From the NCBI GenBank assembly GCA_013180625.2, contig SNVD02009655.1:162001-226000 (forward strand): a DNA stretch of 64,000 bases. The letters run 5' to 3'. The translations under genes and the position numbers were made by a program. The stretch comes from Boswellia sacra. Its lineage: Eukaryota > Streptophyta > Magnoliopsida > Sapindales > Burseraceae. The notes beneath the pieces are model-generated. The model saw only the letters and a list, made by a program, of their open reading frames with translations. It searched no databases and was not told where the DNA came from. How positions within the stretch are numbered: the first letter of the stretch is position 1; the number at the start of each line of letters is the position of its first letter. Below, piece by piece: positions 33,012 to 46,000 of the stretch.

Positions 33012-33403
33012 GGACTTGTTTGTTTTGGCTTAAATAGAAATTATTAGAATATATCTTTTTTAAGTAGAGTTTTTGAAAATAGAGTTTTTATTAAAAAAGT
33101 TATTAGTTGTTTAATAAAATAAATTTACAAATACTTATTATAATTAAATTATTAAAAGAGAGTTGTGTTAAAGAGAAATAATAATGTATAATATTTAAAA
33201 TTAAATGATAGTGTTTTGATATTCTAAATCTTTAAAAATTTTTAAAAGAGTTTTTCATAAAAGCTTCAATTTGAGTTTTTCCTAGAAAACATAAAATAAC
33301 TTTTTTTATCTTTTTAAGTGGCAACTAAATAAAACAAAAGAATTAGAAGAATTTTTATAATTAAAAAAGTTCTTTCGGACAATAAAAAAATTCAAATAAG
33401 CCC
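33012..33403. mobile_element. TIR element, family shared with 7311-8200
   Basis: The left end GGACTTGTTTGTTTTGGC pairs with the complement of the right end GGGCTTATTTGAATTTTT. Internal left and right segments align with the larger element at 7311-8200, so this is a shorter deletion derivative of the same family. It is non-coding. Confidence 0.5.
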
Positions 33404-33690
33404 GTCCCCAGACTACTTCTCTCTAATAAGCTCACCATCATGATTAGAAGGCCATTATATTATTGAAAATGTAAACACAAAATTCTAAGTCTTAAATAAT
33501 CCTAAAATTAAGAATGATAAATAATTATGAAAATAATAGAGGGTTGTTTACTCTGGAAAGATTTGCATTTTGCGAGACAAATTCGTGACAACTATTCCAT
33601 AGTTTTAGAACCATGGAGCCTACCACTACCCACAGCCCAATTGACAACAGTAATTTGAGACGAGATACAGGGTGAAATCAGTAATTTGTG

Positions 33691-33720
33691 AAACCCTAAA
33701 TGGTCTCTTTAAATATCTCG
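33691..33720 (+). promoter_or_regulatory. Core promoter of the ADP/ATP carrier gene
   Basis: AAACCCTAA (33691-33699), a telo-box typical of growth-regulated plant genes, is followed by a TATA-like TTTAAATATC at about 33708-33717. The sequence after it is pyrimidine-rich leader. The translated ATG is 1.2 kb further on, and an acceptor TGTGCAG at 34918-34924 precedes it, so a long 5' UTR intron is likely. The donor was not fixed. Confidence 0.4.
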
Positions 33721-34946
33721 TCTCCTTCATTTTGTCTTCCTCGCAATCAGGAGGAGTAGCACACTTGTACTCGGCGACCTTCTCAGGTGCACTTTCGTCT
33801 TCGTAACTATCGGATCTCAGTCGTTTCATTTTCTTTATCTAAAATTTCGCTGTCGTATCGGCTCATCGTCTTGCATTTTTTACCGCCTACATATGTGTAT
33901 GTGTGTGTATTCTTTTGTTTTAGTGATTCGTGAACTCGTACTTGATTGACCTATGTTTGTAATTTTTTTATGGAATTTCTGTTTGGTTGCTGAGAAACGA
34001 TGAAATAATAACATGATGAGCTGGAGAGATCATGTTATAACAAGTTAATTGCTTATATTATTTGAAGTAAAATTGAATAATTACATATATGCCACTTGTT
34101 TTCTGAGAAAATGTGGAAATTCTACTAGGACGAGACAAATACTATTGTTGAAGAAGCAAAACTAGTTCTGACTGCTGTTTTGGTTTCAGGAAATGGAAAT
34201 GTGTAATGATCCAGTCTGATACTTGCTTAAGCTGGCTATTTGGACATTTCTTTTGTATATGGAGTCAGATTTGTTAGGTTATTTGATAGTTTATTTAAAA
34301 CTAAGCCGTAACTTTCAGAATAAAAGATGTTTTATTATTCTACTGATTTGTACTTGATAGTTGGTATAAGATGGCAGTTATATATTATTAATCTGCATGG
34401 TGTTTATGTTGTGTTGCTTAAGAATATCTATTAGTATTCCCACGAGCAAAATCTATATGCTAAGGCAAGTGGTCTAGCTGTCATTTTGGCCTTTCATTTC
34501 AATGCAGGACCACTATGAGCCAGTAATTCCAAAAGTTCCTTTGTTTGGCCATTCTTCATGAGCTTCTGAAGAGGCTATTTTTTTGTATTTAAAGGACACT
34601 TGATCATTGAATTTTACTTTTTGGCTGAATTTTGTAGCATTGTTTTAGATAATCACACAAGGCAGGTGATCATCTGCATATTTTTGGTGACAGAAACGCT
34701 TTTTTTTTTTACTTTTTTTTTTCTCGTAATTTCTATTTCAGTATATAGAGTTGATGGTGTTCTTCTATTAAGTCCAAGTAAGCGGATTTATTAACTCGGA
34801 GAATATTCTTTTAAAAGGGGGAGCAATGTCTTTTTGTCTTGTTGTGGTAGTTTGGTACTGTGTATGGGGAACCAAAAATAATGTGGTGCTTACATGTCAA
34901 ATTGTTATGGATCTTGCTGTGCAGGTCACCGTTTGGAGTTGCAAAC

Positions 34947-36555
34947 ATGGCAGATGGATCACAGCATCCATCAGTATTTCAGAAAATACAAGGACAATCC
35001 TACTTCATTTCTAGGCTTTCCCCCAATATGCACAGTCAGAATTATGGTTTGACTGGTTCATATACTAATGGAGGTCTAAGGAGTTCTTTGCAGCCAGCAT
35101 GTCAGGGCTCTGGTTTGGCAGTGGTGTCCCCTGTTTCCCCCATATTTGTACAAGCTCCATCTGAGAAAGGTGCTTCTGGCTTTCTGGTGGATTTCCTTAT
35201 GGGAGGTGTTTCTGCTGCTGTTTCCAAAACAGCAGCTGCTCCTATTGAGCGTGTAAAGCTTTTGATCCAGAACCAGGATGAAATGATCAAGGCTGGTCGG
35301 CTGTCTGAACCATACAAGGGCATCGGTGATTGCTTTGCCAGAACTATTAAGGATGAAGGTGTCATTGCTCTCTGGAGAGGAAACACTGCAAATGTTATCA
35401 GATACTTCCCCACCCAGGTAAGTTTCCTCAGCATAAATACTTTTAATTTAATTTTGATGTTCTAGTTTGGACAGAGATGTAGAGACCTTCTATTCTGAAC
35501 TGTACACTTGCCAGGTGGCTGATAGAGTTGTATTGAAGTCATTGCTTCATAATTTTTCTTTTCTAAACTTAAAATTACTGGCATACATGTACCAGGCCCT
35601 GAACTTTGCTTTCAAGGATTACTTCAAAAGGCTCTTTAACTTTAAGAAAGACAGAGATGGCTACTGGAAGTGGTTTGCTGGGAACTTGGCCTCTGGGGGG
35701 GCTGCTGGTGCTTCATCACTGCTTTTTGTTTACTCTCTTGACTATGCACGAACACGTTTGGCTAATGATGCTAAGGCGGCCAAAAAGGGCGGTGAGAGGC
35801 AGTTCAATGGTTTGATAGATGTCTATAAGAAGACTATAAAATCTGATGGCATTGCTGGGCTCTATCGTGGATTCAACATCTCGTGTGTTGGTATTATTGT
35901 GTACCGTGGACTCTACTTTGGAATGTACGACTCTCTGAAACCTGTGGTGCTGACTGGTAGCTTACAGGTATGAAGAAACTTGCTCATTCTGTTTGTTTAT
36001 CACATTTTCTTGTATGTCCCTCTCTGTCACTCCCTTGATTCTTTAACCTTCAGTCTTTATGAGCTTTATATCTGCTGGTTGAAAGGGATTGAGGAATGTG
36101 GTGCTTAATGGTGAAATGCAGATCTTATAATTAGTTCACAAGAATTCTTGGTGATTATATATTTATGCTCCCCGCTAGATATCATCATCATCAAAGATAT
36201 TTTGTATTTTGTAGCAAGGTTATATGCTTACTCTGTAAACTATTGGTTATTACAGGATAGTTTCTTGGCCAGCTTCTTGCTGGGATGGGGTATCACCATT
36301 GGTGCTGGTTTGGCTTCTTACCCCATTGATACGGTGCGAAGAAGGATGATGATGACCTCTGGAGAAGCTGTTAAATACAAGAGCTCCTTGGATGCATTCC
36401 AACAGATTTTGAAGAATGAGGGTGCTAAATCACTCTTCAAGGGTGCTGGTGCAAACATACTACGTGCAGTTGCAGGTGCTGGTGTGCTTGCTGGTTATGA
36501 CAAGCTGCAGGTCATTGTTTTTGGCAAGAAATATGGGTCTGGCGGCGGTGGTTAA
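34947..36555 (+). CDS. AAC: Mitochondrial ADP/ATP carrier
   Basis: Three coding exons, 380 residues: 34947-35417, 35596-35967, 36256-36555. The carrier exchanges cytosolic ADP for matrix ATP across the inner mitochondrial membrane. It has three tandem carrier repeats with the signatures [15 protein letters not shown] and [11 protein letters not shown]; the last includes the RRRMMM hallmark that separates ADP/ATP carriers from other members. A plant-specific N-terminal extension of about 75 residues ([16 protein letters not shown] onward) precedes the first helix and is usually processed on import. The C-terminus ends in a Gly-rich SGGGG tail. The start is chosen at MADGSQ because it matches plant AACs and follows a good acceptor. 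All expected features are intact. Confidence 0.95.
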
Positions 36556-39100
36556 CAGCAGCTGGTTGATAATGCTCCTCTCAAATTTGAATAGTTTGCT
36601 GATGAGCAATAGTGCTTTTGATGTTTCCCGGTATTTAGGGTATTTGATATAAAAAATTTACAGTCACCAAAGAAACCATTTGAATTTTGAGTGTTTATAT
36701 GTTTGAGGTTTTAGACCCTGTAGTTTTCAGTCTTTTGGTGAGAATAATTAAACGATTTTCACTTGCAATTATAATCATAGAGAACGCTTTCATGTCCAAA
36801 ATCACGCTTTGATATTGGATTTGAAATTGAAAGTTTTGGTATCACGTTGAGCTTCATTATTTCTTCTGCACACAACCAATTGCAGTAGCACATCTTTAGA
36901 TAGCTAGATGGATCTTTGCGGAAAAGTCAAAAAGATTACTACTCTTGGGGGCTATGACGTAAGAGAACCAAATCCTCTTATTTTTATTTTACTCATCATC
37001 TAACAAATCTAACGATCGAATTTTCGAGTAAGAAATTTAGCTGAGTTGGTTGTTTATTTGTTAATTTCAACAGCTTGGCAGTACCGGTTATCGAATATTA
37101 GATGCTTATATTATAGTGTTAGCAAGTATTTGAGTTGGAGTAAATTTATTATTCAATGTTTAATAAGATTAGAATATCTGTTTTATTTAAAAAAAATCTT
37201 TAAAACTTAATTATTTTGTGTATTTCTCTAAAATCTTTCAATGCTTAACCTCATTAAAAAGACCTCAAATTCTAGTTAAATCTTTAATGCACCTGTTGTT
37301 GGATAGGAGTTGACCACTGTAATGAATATTTCATTCTTATCTTGTTGTGGCTAGTTGGCTCTTTTGGGGATCTTAACTTGCTGCCTTAGTGCAGTTCGCT
37401 GACTTTTTTCCGCGTCCAAATTTTAGCGCGTGGCAAACTGTAAATTGGCTAAACACATTTCCACGCGAACTGTTTGGCAAACTGTAAATGCCAACTTGTC
37501 TGATAAAAATGGCTGTAGGGTTTACTTTCATTGGATCGAAAAACATGTTTGATGTTCTACTCATGAGTTTCCCATAAGTTTGACCTCTCAATATTGAAGT
37601 CATTCAAGTAAATGATTTAATAACTATTAAAAGAGTACAATTAATCATAAAAAAATATTTCAGAAAAAAAAAAGTCAAATTCTGGTTTTGTACTCATCCC
37701 CAATAAAATTAATGAATTGGATGTAAATAAGTAAAATTTTATAAATGCCACATTAACAATACATTATCACATAAATCTAACTTCTAACACTAACAGGTCA
37801 GGCCTATCTGTAATGCAACCATTTGGTAAGAATGGTTTTTAATATAATTTTTATGGAGAATTAATGGATATCCAATGAAAAAAGCGTGAGACAACCAAAG
37901 TGATTTTTTTGATGTTTAAAGGGTAGTAATGCACTGATCCACATGGGCAAACAAAACAACCAAAACCTTGGCAGCTTTTTAATATGTTTAGAATCATCCA
38001 CGTGAGTGAAGAAATGATGATCAATCTCTCACTCTTTCTTACCCTACTACCACTACTATCTCAACCGAAAACTAATAAATAACATATCTGTATACAAAGA
38101 GTTGTTTTATGACATCTGCCAAGCCAATCCCAGCTCGCAGCAGCGCCAGCTCCGATGGTGTTTGCACATTTCTCGCACAACCAAGGCAAACAAAGAGAGT
38201 CTGCAGAGTGGCTTTTAATCAATTAGAATATGCATATGTATGTATTAGGTATAAATTTGCTAAGAGGGTTTTGACATGCGTCATGATGGGAATTTATTAT
38301 TTGTCAATGGGACGATTAAGGGTGTATTTGCAAACGTTTTCAACACTATGAAAAACATTTTTTAGACAGTCAAATATTGGTTAAATAAGAGAGAAGTTGT
38401 TGTGAAAAGGAAGCAGCTCAAATGAATTAATGCGGCCATATTTGTGAAACAATAACAATTTGATCCCCTTCTAGACTTAATATATTAATGTTTTATCTTT
38501 ATCCCTTGGGTTTGAAGAAAATGATCTCTTTTTCTCAGGGGGAGCTGAAGCTGTCTTTCTCCTGCTCCACTTCAAACTACTGTGAAAGTTACATGGAAGG
38601 AGGTGAGTCTTTATCGTGCGCATCGTCTTCTCTTCACCAATTTTGTCAAAGCTATGGTCTGCAACTAATTTCCATTGTAATCTTTATGCTACCTATTGCT
38701 ATCAAGACCAGTTTTTTTTCTTAATTTCTTTGCACTAGTGCCATTTTCAACCCAACAGAAACTGCATATACAACAGCAAATGTTGGGTTAGTATGGATGG
38801 CCATTTCCATTCTTGTTCAATTCCAAACATGAATGCCTGCTAAATGATGTTATTATGTTTTGGTGCAATTCTTAATGGTTAACTGTCACTATAGCGAGTC
38901 GTTGTAACATATTCTTAGGATATTGTCATCTATAGAGAAAAGAAAATTAAATAAATTTTATTTCTTTGATTGGACATGGACAACATGATTAATCACAAGA
39001 CTTGAAATTTCATTTGGAAGGGAAAACTCCTTACATAAACCACCAAAGCAGAGCTAGCTACCTCATTACATTACCACAGATTCCCCCAACACAGGAAGCA
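36556..39100. other. Spacer between AAC and the LRR gene
   Basis: The first 200 bases are the likely AAC 3' UTR. The rest is AT-rich with no supported gene. Short frames at 37373-37603 (-), 38109-38351 (+) and 38488-38724 (+) show no domain or start context. The last 100 bases before 39101 (with TTACCACAG, AACACAGG) look like the LRR gene leader. Confidence 0.5.
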
Positions 39101-40393
39101 ATGGCTTCTCCTGCCTTGTTAATCATCTTGCTCCTACACTTATCTTCCATTTCAAACAATTTGGCAGCTAAACATGCCCACTCTTCAACTCACCACAATC
39201 ACCGCAGTCCCCACAAGTTATCAGCACCCTTCCCTTTTCCTAACCCAAAACTTCACCAAGCTTATATTGCTTTGCAAGCTTGGAAACGAGTTATCCACTC
39301 TGATCCCCAGAACTTCACCACGAACTGGGTTGGTCCTGACGTATGCAGCTACAAGGGAGTATATTGTGCACCTCATCCTAAAGAACCCGAAATCCAGGTT
39401 GTTGCTGGTATTGACTTCAAGGGGGCTGATATAGCGGGCTCCCTTCCGGATGAATTGGGCCTTCTCTGTGACCTTGCACTCATCCATCTCAATAGCAATC
39501 GCTTCTGTGGCAAAGTCCCAGAAACTTTATCCAATCTTACACTCCTTTATGAGCTTGACCTCAGTAATAACAGATTCGTAGGCCCTTTTCCCAAAGTTGT
39601 GCTCTCTCTTCCTGTTCTTAATTTTCTTGATCTTCGTTTCAATGAGTTTGAAGGGCCATTACCTCCGGAACTTTCCTATAAAAGACTTGATGCAATATTT
39701 GTTAACGACAACCGCTTTACTAATGCGATCCCTCCCAACTTCGGTGCAAATAACTCAGCATCGGTTGTGGTAATTGCCAACAACAAGTTTGGTGGGTGCT
39801 TGCCATCAAGTATAGCCAAAATGGCTGATACTTTAGAGGAGCTGTTACTAATCAACACTAGTTTGTCAGGATGTTTGCCGCTAGAGGTTGGTTATCTCTA
39901 CAAACTGAAGGTGTTTGATGTGAGCTTTAACAAGCTAGTTGGTCCGATACCATACAGCCTTGCAGGGTTGGCCCACTTGGAGCAACTAAATTTCGGACAT
40001 AATATGATGACTGGACTCATCCCAGAGGGAGTTTGTGTTTTGCCAAGTTTGGCCAACTTTACATTCTCTTACAACTTCTTCTGTGAAGAGGAGGGAATTT
40101 GCATGAACTTGACAAAGAGACGTATTGCGTTTGATGACCGCAGGAACTGTTTTCCAAAAAAACCGTTCCAGCGGATGAACAAAACATGTGAGCCTGTGCT
40201 TAAGAATCCTGTCGAGTGTTTTGAGATACACTGTCGCATTGGTGGTGGTGGTGGTGGTATTAGTTCTGGACCTATTGGTGGTAGAATCGGGCCTTTTGTT
40301 CCACCTGCAATGCCATCAGTACCATCTCTAATGCCACCAACACCACCTCTGTTTCCACCTTTACCGCCCGCTATGGCTCCTGCCTATACGTAA
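39101..40393 (+). CDS. Secreted LRX-like leucine-rich repeat protein
   Basis: Single-exon gene, 430 residues. A signal peptide of about 23 residues (LLIILLLHLSSIS core) is followed by a His-rich stretch. Next comes the LRX-type N-cap (LHQAYIALQAWKRVIHSDPQ, then NWVGPDVCSYKGVYC) and about nine to ten LRRs (for example LYELDLSNNRFVGPFPKVVL, LKVFDVSFNKLVGPIP). A Cys-rich C-cap holds C-x6-F-x11-CF spacing near the end. LRX proteins sit in the cell wall and bind RALF peptides, linking wall state to growth. The usual long Ser-Pro extensin tail is replaced by a Gly run and a short Pro-rich tail, as in the At4g06744-like branch. An in-frame ATG at 39002 would add 33 non-signal residues, so 39101 is preferred. 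Confidence 0.88.
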   Translation: MASPALLIILLLHLSSISNNLAAKHAHSSTHHNHRSPHKLSAPFPFPNPKLHQAYIALQAWKRVIHSDPQNFTTNWVGPDVCSYKGVYCAPHPKEPEIQVVAGIDFKGADIAGSLPDELGLLCDLALIHLNSNRFCGKVPETLSNLTLLYELDLSNNRFVGPFPKVVLSLPVLNFLDLRFNEFEGPLPPELSYKRLDAIFVNDNRFTNAIPPNFGANNSASVVVIANNKFGGCLPSSIAKMADTLEELLLINTSLSGCLPLEVGYLYKLKVFDVSFNKLVGPIPYSLAGLAHLEQLNFGHNMMTGLIPEGVCVLPSLANFTFSYNFFCEEEGICMNLTKRRIAFDDRRNCFPKKPFQRMNKTCEPVLKNPVECFEIHCRIGGGGGGISSGPIGGRIGPFVPPAMPSVPSLMPPTPPLFPPLPPAMAPAYT

Positions 40394-41183
40394 TTGAGGA
40401 TTGTGAGATTGTTAATATATAATTGTAATAGCAAAATAAGATCCACAGTTGGGTTAGCCAATTATCTTGTAAATATATTTATTTCTTTCAAAGTTTGTAT
40501 TGTATTGTGTATGTAAACTCAGAGGGAGAACATCATCGGTTTTCTTTGAATTTATTTTTTGTTGAAATTTGGAAACTATAGCTTCCGTTTATGTTTGTTC
40601 CGCTTGGCTCTTAGCCTTTAACTAGCTCTAGACTAGGCTGAAGGGACCAAGTTAACCTCAAAGTCTATTCAACTCATAAATTAAGTTAATTAATACTTGA
40701 TGCAGAATAAGATTATTGAATTTGTAAAATATGGAGATATGGGTTAAAGAATCTGAGGCTTCTACAACAAAAGAGCCTTGGCCTGGTCAAAGCTTGAGTA
40801 ATTAACACAGCGTGGGGCATAAATTGATCCTTAATTCTCAATATTTAACAAGCATCATAGTCAGGACATGGACAAAGCCCCGGAATCGCTCACCATTGTC
40901 ATAGAACAAGAAATCAGGTGGAATTCTATCTCCATTATTGACTATGCATTGTCGGATGAACCTTTAAGGTAATTAATTGTACCATAAAAACAGGATTATT
41001 TTCCGAGAATCGACCCTGCAATGCATACAAGAGGTTAGGTTAAGTCTCAGCATCAAGGTGGGCACCACACTACCTCTCGCATTTAACCTTATATTGGGTA
41101 GATGTTGGATCATCCCAAAATGCACCTAACATGTCTCTTGCATGGCCCAATCATGCTGCCATTGCCCTCTTCGATACTTGACG

Positions 41184-41221
<38 letters not shown>

Positions 41222-43003
41222 AAGCATAAGGGCTTTGCTTTTATAATATGAAAATCCATGCTCCAAAACCTCAGTTCAGTGCTACCCGCAATCAAGCGTC
41301 GCCAGAGGCGGATGCAGAGGAGGGCTGGCCCGGGCCAGCTTGTTGGAAAAAAATTGGAGGTTTCTAAAACATCCCTAATATTTTTAATACGATGTAAAAA
41401 CACCCTCAAGTAAATGATGAACATAACATGTAAATTTCTTCAAAAAGCTGACTTACCAAATTTGAAGACTCTCAGCTCATCTCCACGGCCTGTATTTTTC
41501 CCAGAGCTCGACCAACCTAACTTTTAACAATATTTTTCATCTTCCTTTTTTTTTTTTTTCCAAATTTTCACTTTAACTCTTTAATATTTATATTCAAAAG
41601 TGTGTTATTGACTTTTATATATAATTATTTCAAAATTTAAGTTTTATTATGGATATTTAATTGGCAACTTTATGATCAATAGTCTTTTTGAACAATGTTG
41701 AACAGATACTAGATTAAACTTTTCGCCTGTCTGTTATCTGTTATGCAAGGATTCGGAAAAGAGAAATACAGCATAAGATTCAAGTTCATGTCAAATAAAT
41801 TTTTTTGGATAAACATACAAAGCACCATACATCTGTCTCACAAAAAACTTCTTGGAAGCGTTTATTTTTTATTTTTTACTTTTTTTTTTTTGGGTATATT
41901 ACAAGAAGTTACTATCATAAATTTGCTATCATTTATTTATAAGAGTACGTAACTCTTAGGAATTGCGATTTCATTTGATTTTTTACTTTCAATTTGGGTG
42001 AACAAGATAAAATATTATCCTATTTAAATTAAAAATTATAATATTGAGACCTCTACCTTCAATTAGAGAGCTTAATGGGGAAAAATTAATTGTATGTGTA
42101 GGGCTTTCCGTACTTGTCATGGTTTTCGACTTGTTTTTCAACAATTGCGACTTCCCACCTAATGCAGAATAAATACACATCCCAACAATTAATTGCAGAC
42201 AATGCATTTTGCTGCCAATATTGCTCTTTCATTACTTGTTTCAATGCTCTGATTCATGTCACCACTTTATGCCTTTGCAAGATCAGTAACATTGAAAACC
42301 AGTAGTCATGGAGGCTGCAAATGAACCATGAAGGGTTTTATTCTCATCATGGTCTAAATATCTACCTCCTAACATTTTGTTTAACCGTTTCTTCTAAAGA
42401 TTCTGAAATACATAGAAAAAGGGGTCAATGTAACCAAAGAAATAAAAAATATTCCTATGTGTTATACAATTAATACATGTTAAGTACAGATTGTTGTGAC
42501 TTCTGTCAAATTGTTTAAGGAGTACTCCATCTTCTAAAGATGTACCCGAGCAAAGTATGGGCTTTTGCCTTACCTGAAATACACAAAAAACCAGAATAAG
42601 GAAACACAGAGATAAAGCAATAATTAGAGTTCCTGATAGAAAATATACTATATTACTCAAAAGAATCACACGGACAACCTAGAAAATCAGTTCCAAAAAG
42701 GGAGTTCAAATTTTCAATAGAAACAAACATGAAAAATATTGAAAAATCATTTATTGATCTCAAAATATCCAATAATTCATTGGATGTCTAAATTTACAAA
42801 TTGATACAAGTTGTAGTTTGTAAAATTACATGAGATCTAGGACCATTCCACTTCTCAGAAATTGAAAATTCTCTTTTAAATTCAGTGCCTAATATCTGAA
42901 GATTGTCAGACTTATGGGTTTGTGTCAAAAGTAATTACCATAGTTAATAGTTGTGCAAGACCAATTGATCCTCCGCAAATATAGACACAGTGGAACGATC
43001 TCT
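40394..43003. other. Convergent spacer between LRR gene and FLY
   Basis: Contains the LRR gene 3' UTR, AT-rich spacer, a (CT)n tract at about 41186-41219 and a 16-bp perfect palindrome at 41324-41339 next to a GCGGATGCAG motif. No coding frame is supported; those at 41110-41424 and 42394-42669 run through low-complexity or intergenic sequence. Confidence 0.5.
41186..41219. repeat. (CT)n microsatellite
   Basis: About 16 consecutive CT units in the spacer downstream of the LRR gene. Confidence 0.9.
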
Positions 43004-46000
43004 CTAGGCTGGTGGTAGAGGACGACGGCAAGTTGGGCATTCCATCTTTACATCCATCCACCTTTGTAAACAACCAGAGTGGAAAAAATGTTCACACGGC
43101 GTCACCTGTAAAGAGAATTTGCAAATTAGATTTACTGTTTTAAAAAAGTGACCTATATACATACTGTTAACTACTTTTGCAAGAAGAATACAAAATAATA
43201 TACCATGCAATCATTCGATCGCTGTGAAAGATCAATGGCCGTCATGCAAATGACGCAATCGGCAGCATGAGCTGAATCCAGATCAAACCTTCTATAATAG
43301 TTATATTTCTCTGGTAGGATCTGCAGATCATAGAATCAAGCAAATATTTCCTTGAAAACCTTAATCACAAAAATGTGTACACCTCAACTGAAAACGCAGT
43401 GCCATGCAATTATTTTTGCTAGCAAATATATGGGAAATCAACTTGAGTCTAGATCTACAAGATTGACAGCTATCAAGGATGTGCTACCGGGCATAACCAC
43501 AGACACAATTGAAATAACACATAGGTGCAACCAGAGGTATGTTTACAGCATTCATCCTCTATCATTTCCCTCTGGATAATTAACTTATATACAGTAAACT
43601 ATTAGAAATGGAAAGGGAAATGGAAATCTAATTTTGTTTGTATGACAAACTACTGAAATTATAAGACATCTAGGTTTAGAGATTACATATTAGAATGTTG
43701 TGAGGAGAAAATAATTTTATTGGTTATCCTGGGAAGAATTAACAACAATAAGGCAGAGTTACATCCTACCTGTCGGGGAATGAACCACCGAGAGCCAAGG
43801 TAGTGCTGAAGAAGAAGAATTGATGCTTGCAGTCCAATAAATACAACCAAACAGATACACCAATTCTTATCAGGCTCAATGCGCATGAAGTTGTGCGGGC
43901 ATCCAAAAATATATAATGGTATTGCAAGCCGAGTAACACTTATGCCTAAAATGTAATGAGGATGCAAAAATTTTCTTGAATCACGAACTACATTGGTGAT
44001 TGTTTGAGGTATCCAAAAGGCATACATAAGGAGAAGAATAGGTCGCAGAAAATTATGAAACTCGTACATAACCAGAATGCCTCCCAAAAGAATCCCATCT
44101 GCAAATAGCAACAATACTTTGATCAACTTTGCATGAGAATATAAAACCAATAATCCTACTCTAATCTAGCAGCTGATTCCAAAAACAATCACTTACTAGT
44201 GTTTTTTTTTTTTTTTTAATAACCCAAAAAATCCCTCGCCTTCTTATTTTTCAAGAACTAGGGGTTATGTCCAGACCCTAGAAGCTTGGTATTTAGGAAA
44301 CATGTGAGACACACATGTACCAAGTAGGTGGCCCCAAGGGCATTAGAACCCTTGACCTCAATGATGGGGTCAAAGGCTACTTACTGCTAAGCCCCACCCT
44401 TAGGTTCACTTAATGGTTGTATAATTTGAAATGCTTAGCCAGCATACAAAAGTTAACCCGTTGCTTCACATGCTTAAAACATTGAATTAAATTAAGGTCA
44501 AATGTTTAGTTATTAATTTAGTTTGAGTGACATCATCACTTCCAATTATAAAAATGAAAGTTTTTACCCAAGATCATAATTCACAAATCAATGATCAGCC
44601 ATGTGGAACATCAAGCAAACATAGGCAGTAGCATTTCACTTGCAAATAGAAACTTAAAATAAAGTTACAGCACTTACAGAAACGGCTATATAGAACAGAT
44701 AGCTCACGCCTCATTGTCTCCCAACCTTCACCATTATTCATAGGTCGACTTGCCTTCCATATAGCAAGGAGATATCTCATCTCAAAAATTGAGAAGACTA
44801 CAAACTTGAAAAATGCGGCGGTTGCAAAAGCATTAAACAAGGATTCTGTAGGCCAAAAAGCAACATATACTTTATATTTGCAAATCAAACCAATTCTATG
44901 CAAAGATTGATCAAAAGAAGAAACCTCCTGTAGACAGTTCAATAAATCAGAAAAAGGTTGTTGTACAGGATACAGTTATGAGAAACATTTGAAGAAATAA
45001 AAGCAGTCACACAACTTGTAATTTTGTTCACCAAAGAAAAAAATGGTGAAGAAATACCAATAAAAATACAACTTCTATTTATGCATGCCAAGGTTTATGT
45101 AAATGGAAAAAGCATCAGCGAGCCAGTCCACCATACTAACACATGAAGCTCAGCTCTATGTTTGTCTCGACCTCATAATGTTCAATTAAGTCAATTTCTG
45201 CCAGGTTGGCGATTGAGCTAATTTCGTTACTTATACCAAATGACCTAATTAACCATGTATGTGATTTCTAATTTAAAAAATAAAAAAGAAGCTAAAATTA
45301 AAAGGTTGAGCCACAGCCTCACTCTTCCAGTCTTTCTATTATATTTCTTTTATTTCAATTCTAAAATTATATAAATCTATCCTCTACCCACAACAATTTT
45401 AACCTCCCCTCACAAAGCGTAAGCTAGATTGGCTAGCCGGTAGTTACATTGGATATACTAGTATATTTCAGATTACTCTAATTTGACAATATCACAGCTT
45501 CAAAAGCTAACAGCTGTACAATCCTATACAGTTATCTAACAAGCCCCAAAAAATAATGTTGCTTGGAGACTTATCCAGTGGTGGTGTTAGTGATGATTTC
45601 AAGTGAAAACAACAGAGGCAAACTTAATCATTCTGAGATCTGTATTTCACTTTTCTAAACAACAAAACATATTCATTAGGATTGGGAGGATTCTACAACA
45701 CCCGCCACCCACAAACACAAATATACATGCAGATGCATGTGCATGTGCATTATCCAGCTAGATTGAATCCTTCAGCAGTTAATCTCAAACTAACTTAGAT
45801 GACTGTAATACAATTAGCGTCTTTGGGTACTTCAGACCCTTATTTTAGTATGGAACTAGGAGAATTATTGCCAGATCCTGCAACTATGATGAGTAAATGC
45901 ATAAATTTTCTGATTCAGGAATGATCATTCCACAAACACACCCTAGTCATACCATCATACGAATAACATGCATGATTGCTATAAATTAATTACAATTCAC

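Noticed and set aside
33626..33829. 67-codon minus-strand frame (MKRLRSDSYEDES start)
   Set aside because: It overlaps the telo-box/TATA and leader of the ADP/ATP carrier on the opposite strand, with no recognisable domain. A tiny divergent gene cannot be excluded without transcripts.
37373..37603. 76-codon minus-strand frame in the AAC-LRR spacer
   Set aside because: No recognisable features; the region has a local repeat of TGGCAAACTGTAAAT, suggesting spacer.
38109..38351. GC-richer frame that could be a gene fragment
   Set aside because: Neither strand gives a sustained domain or splice-linked partner; possibly a decayed fragment but unsupported.
40236..40260. Glycine-run GGT repeat in the LRR gene as a frame-breaking microsatellite
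   Set aside because: It stays in frame and is followed by a coherent Pro-rich tail, so it is coding low complexity.
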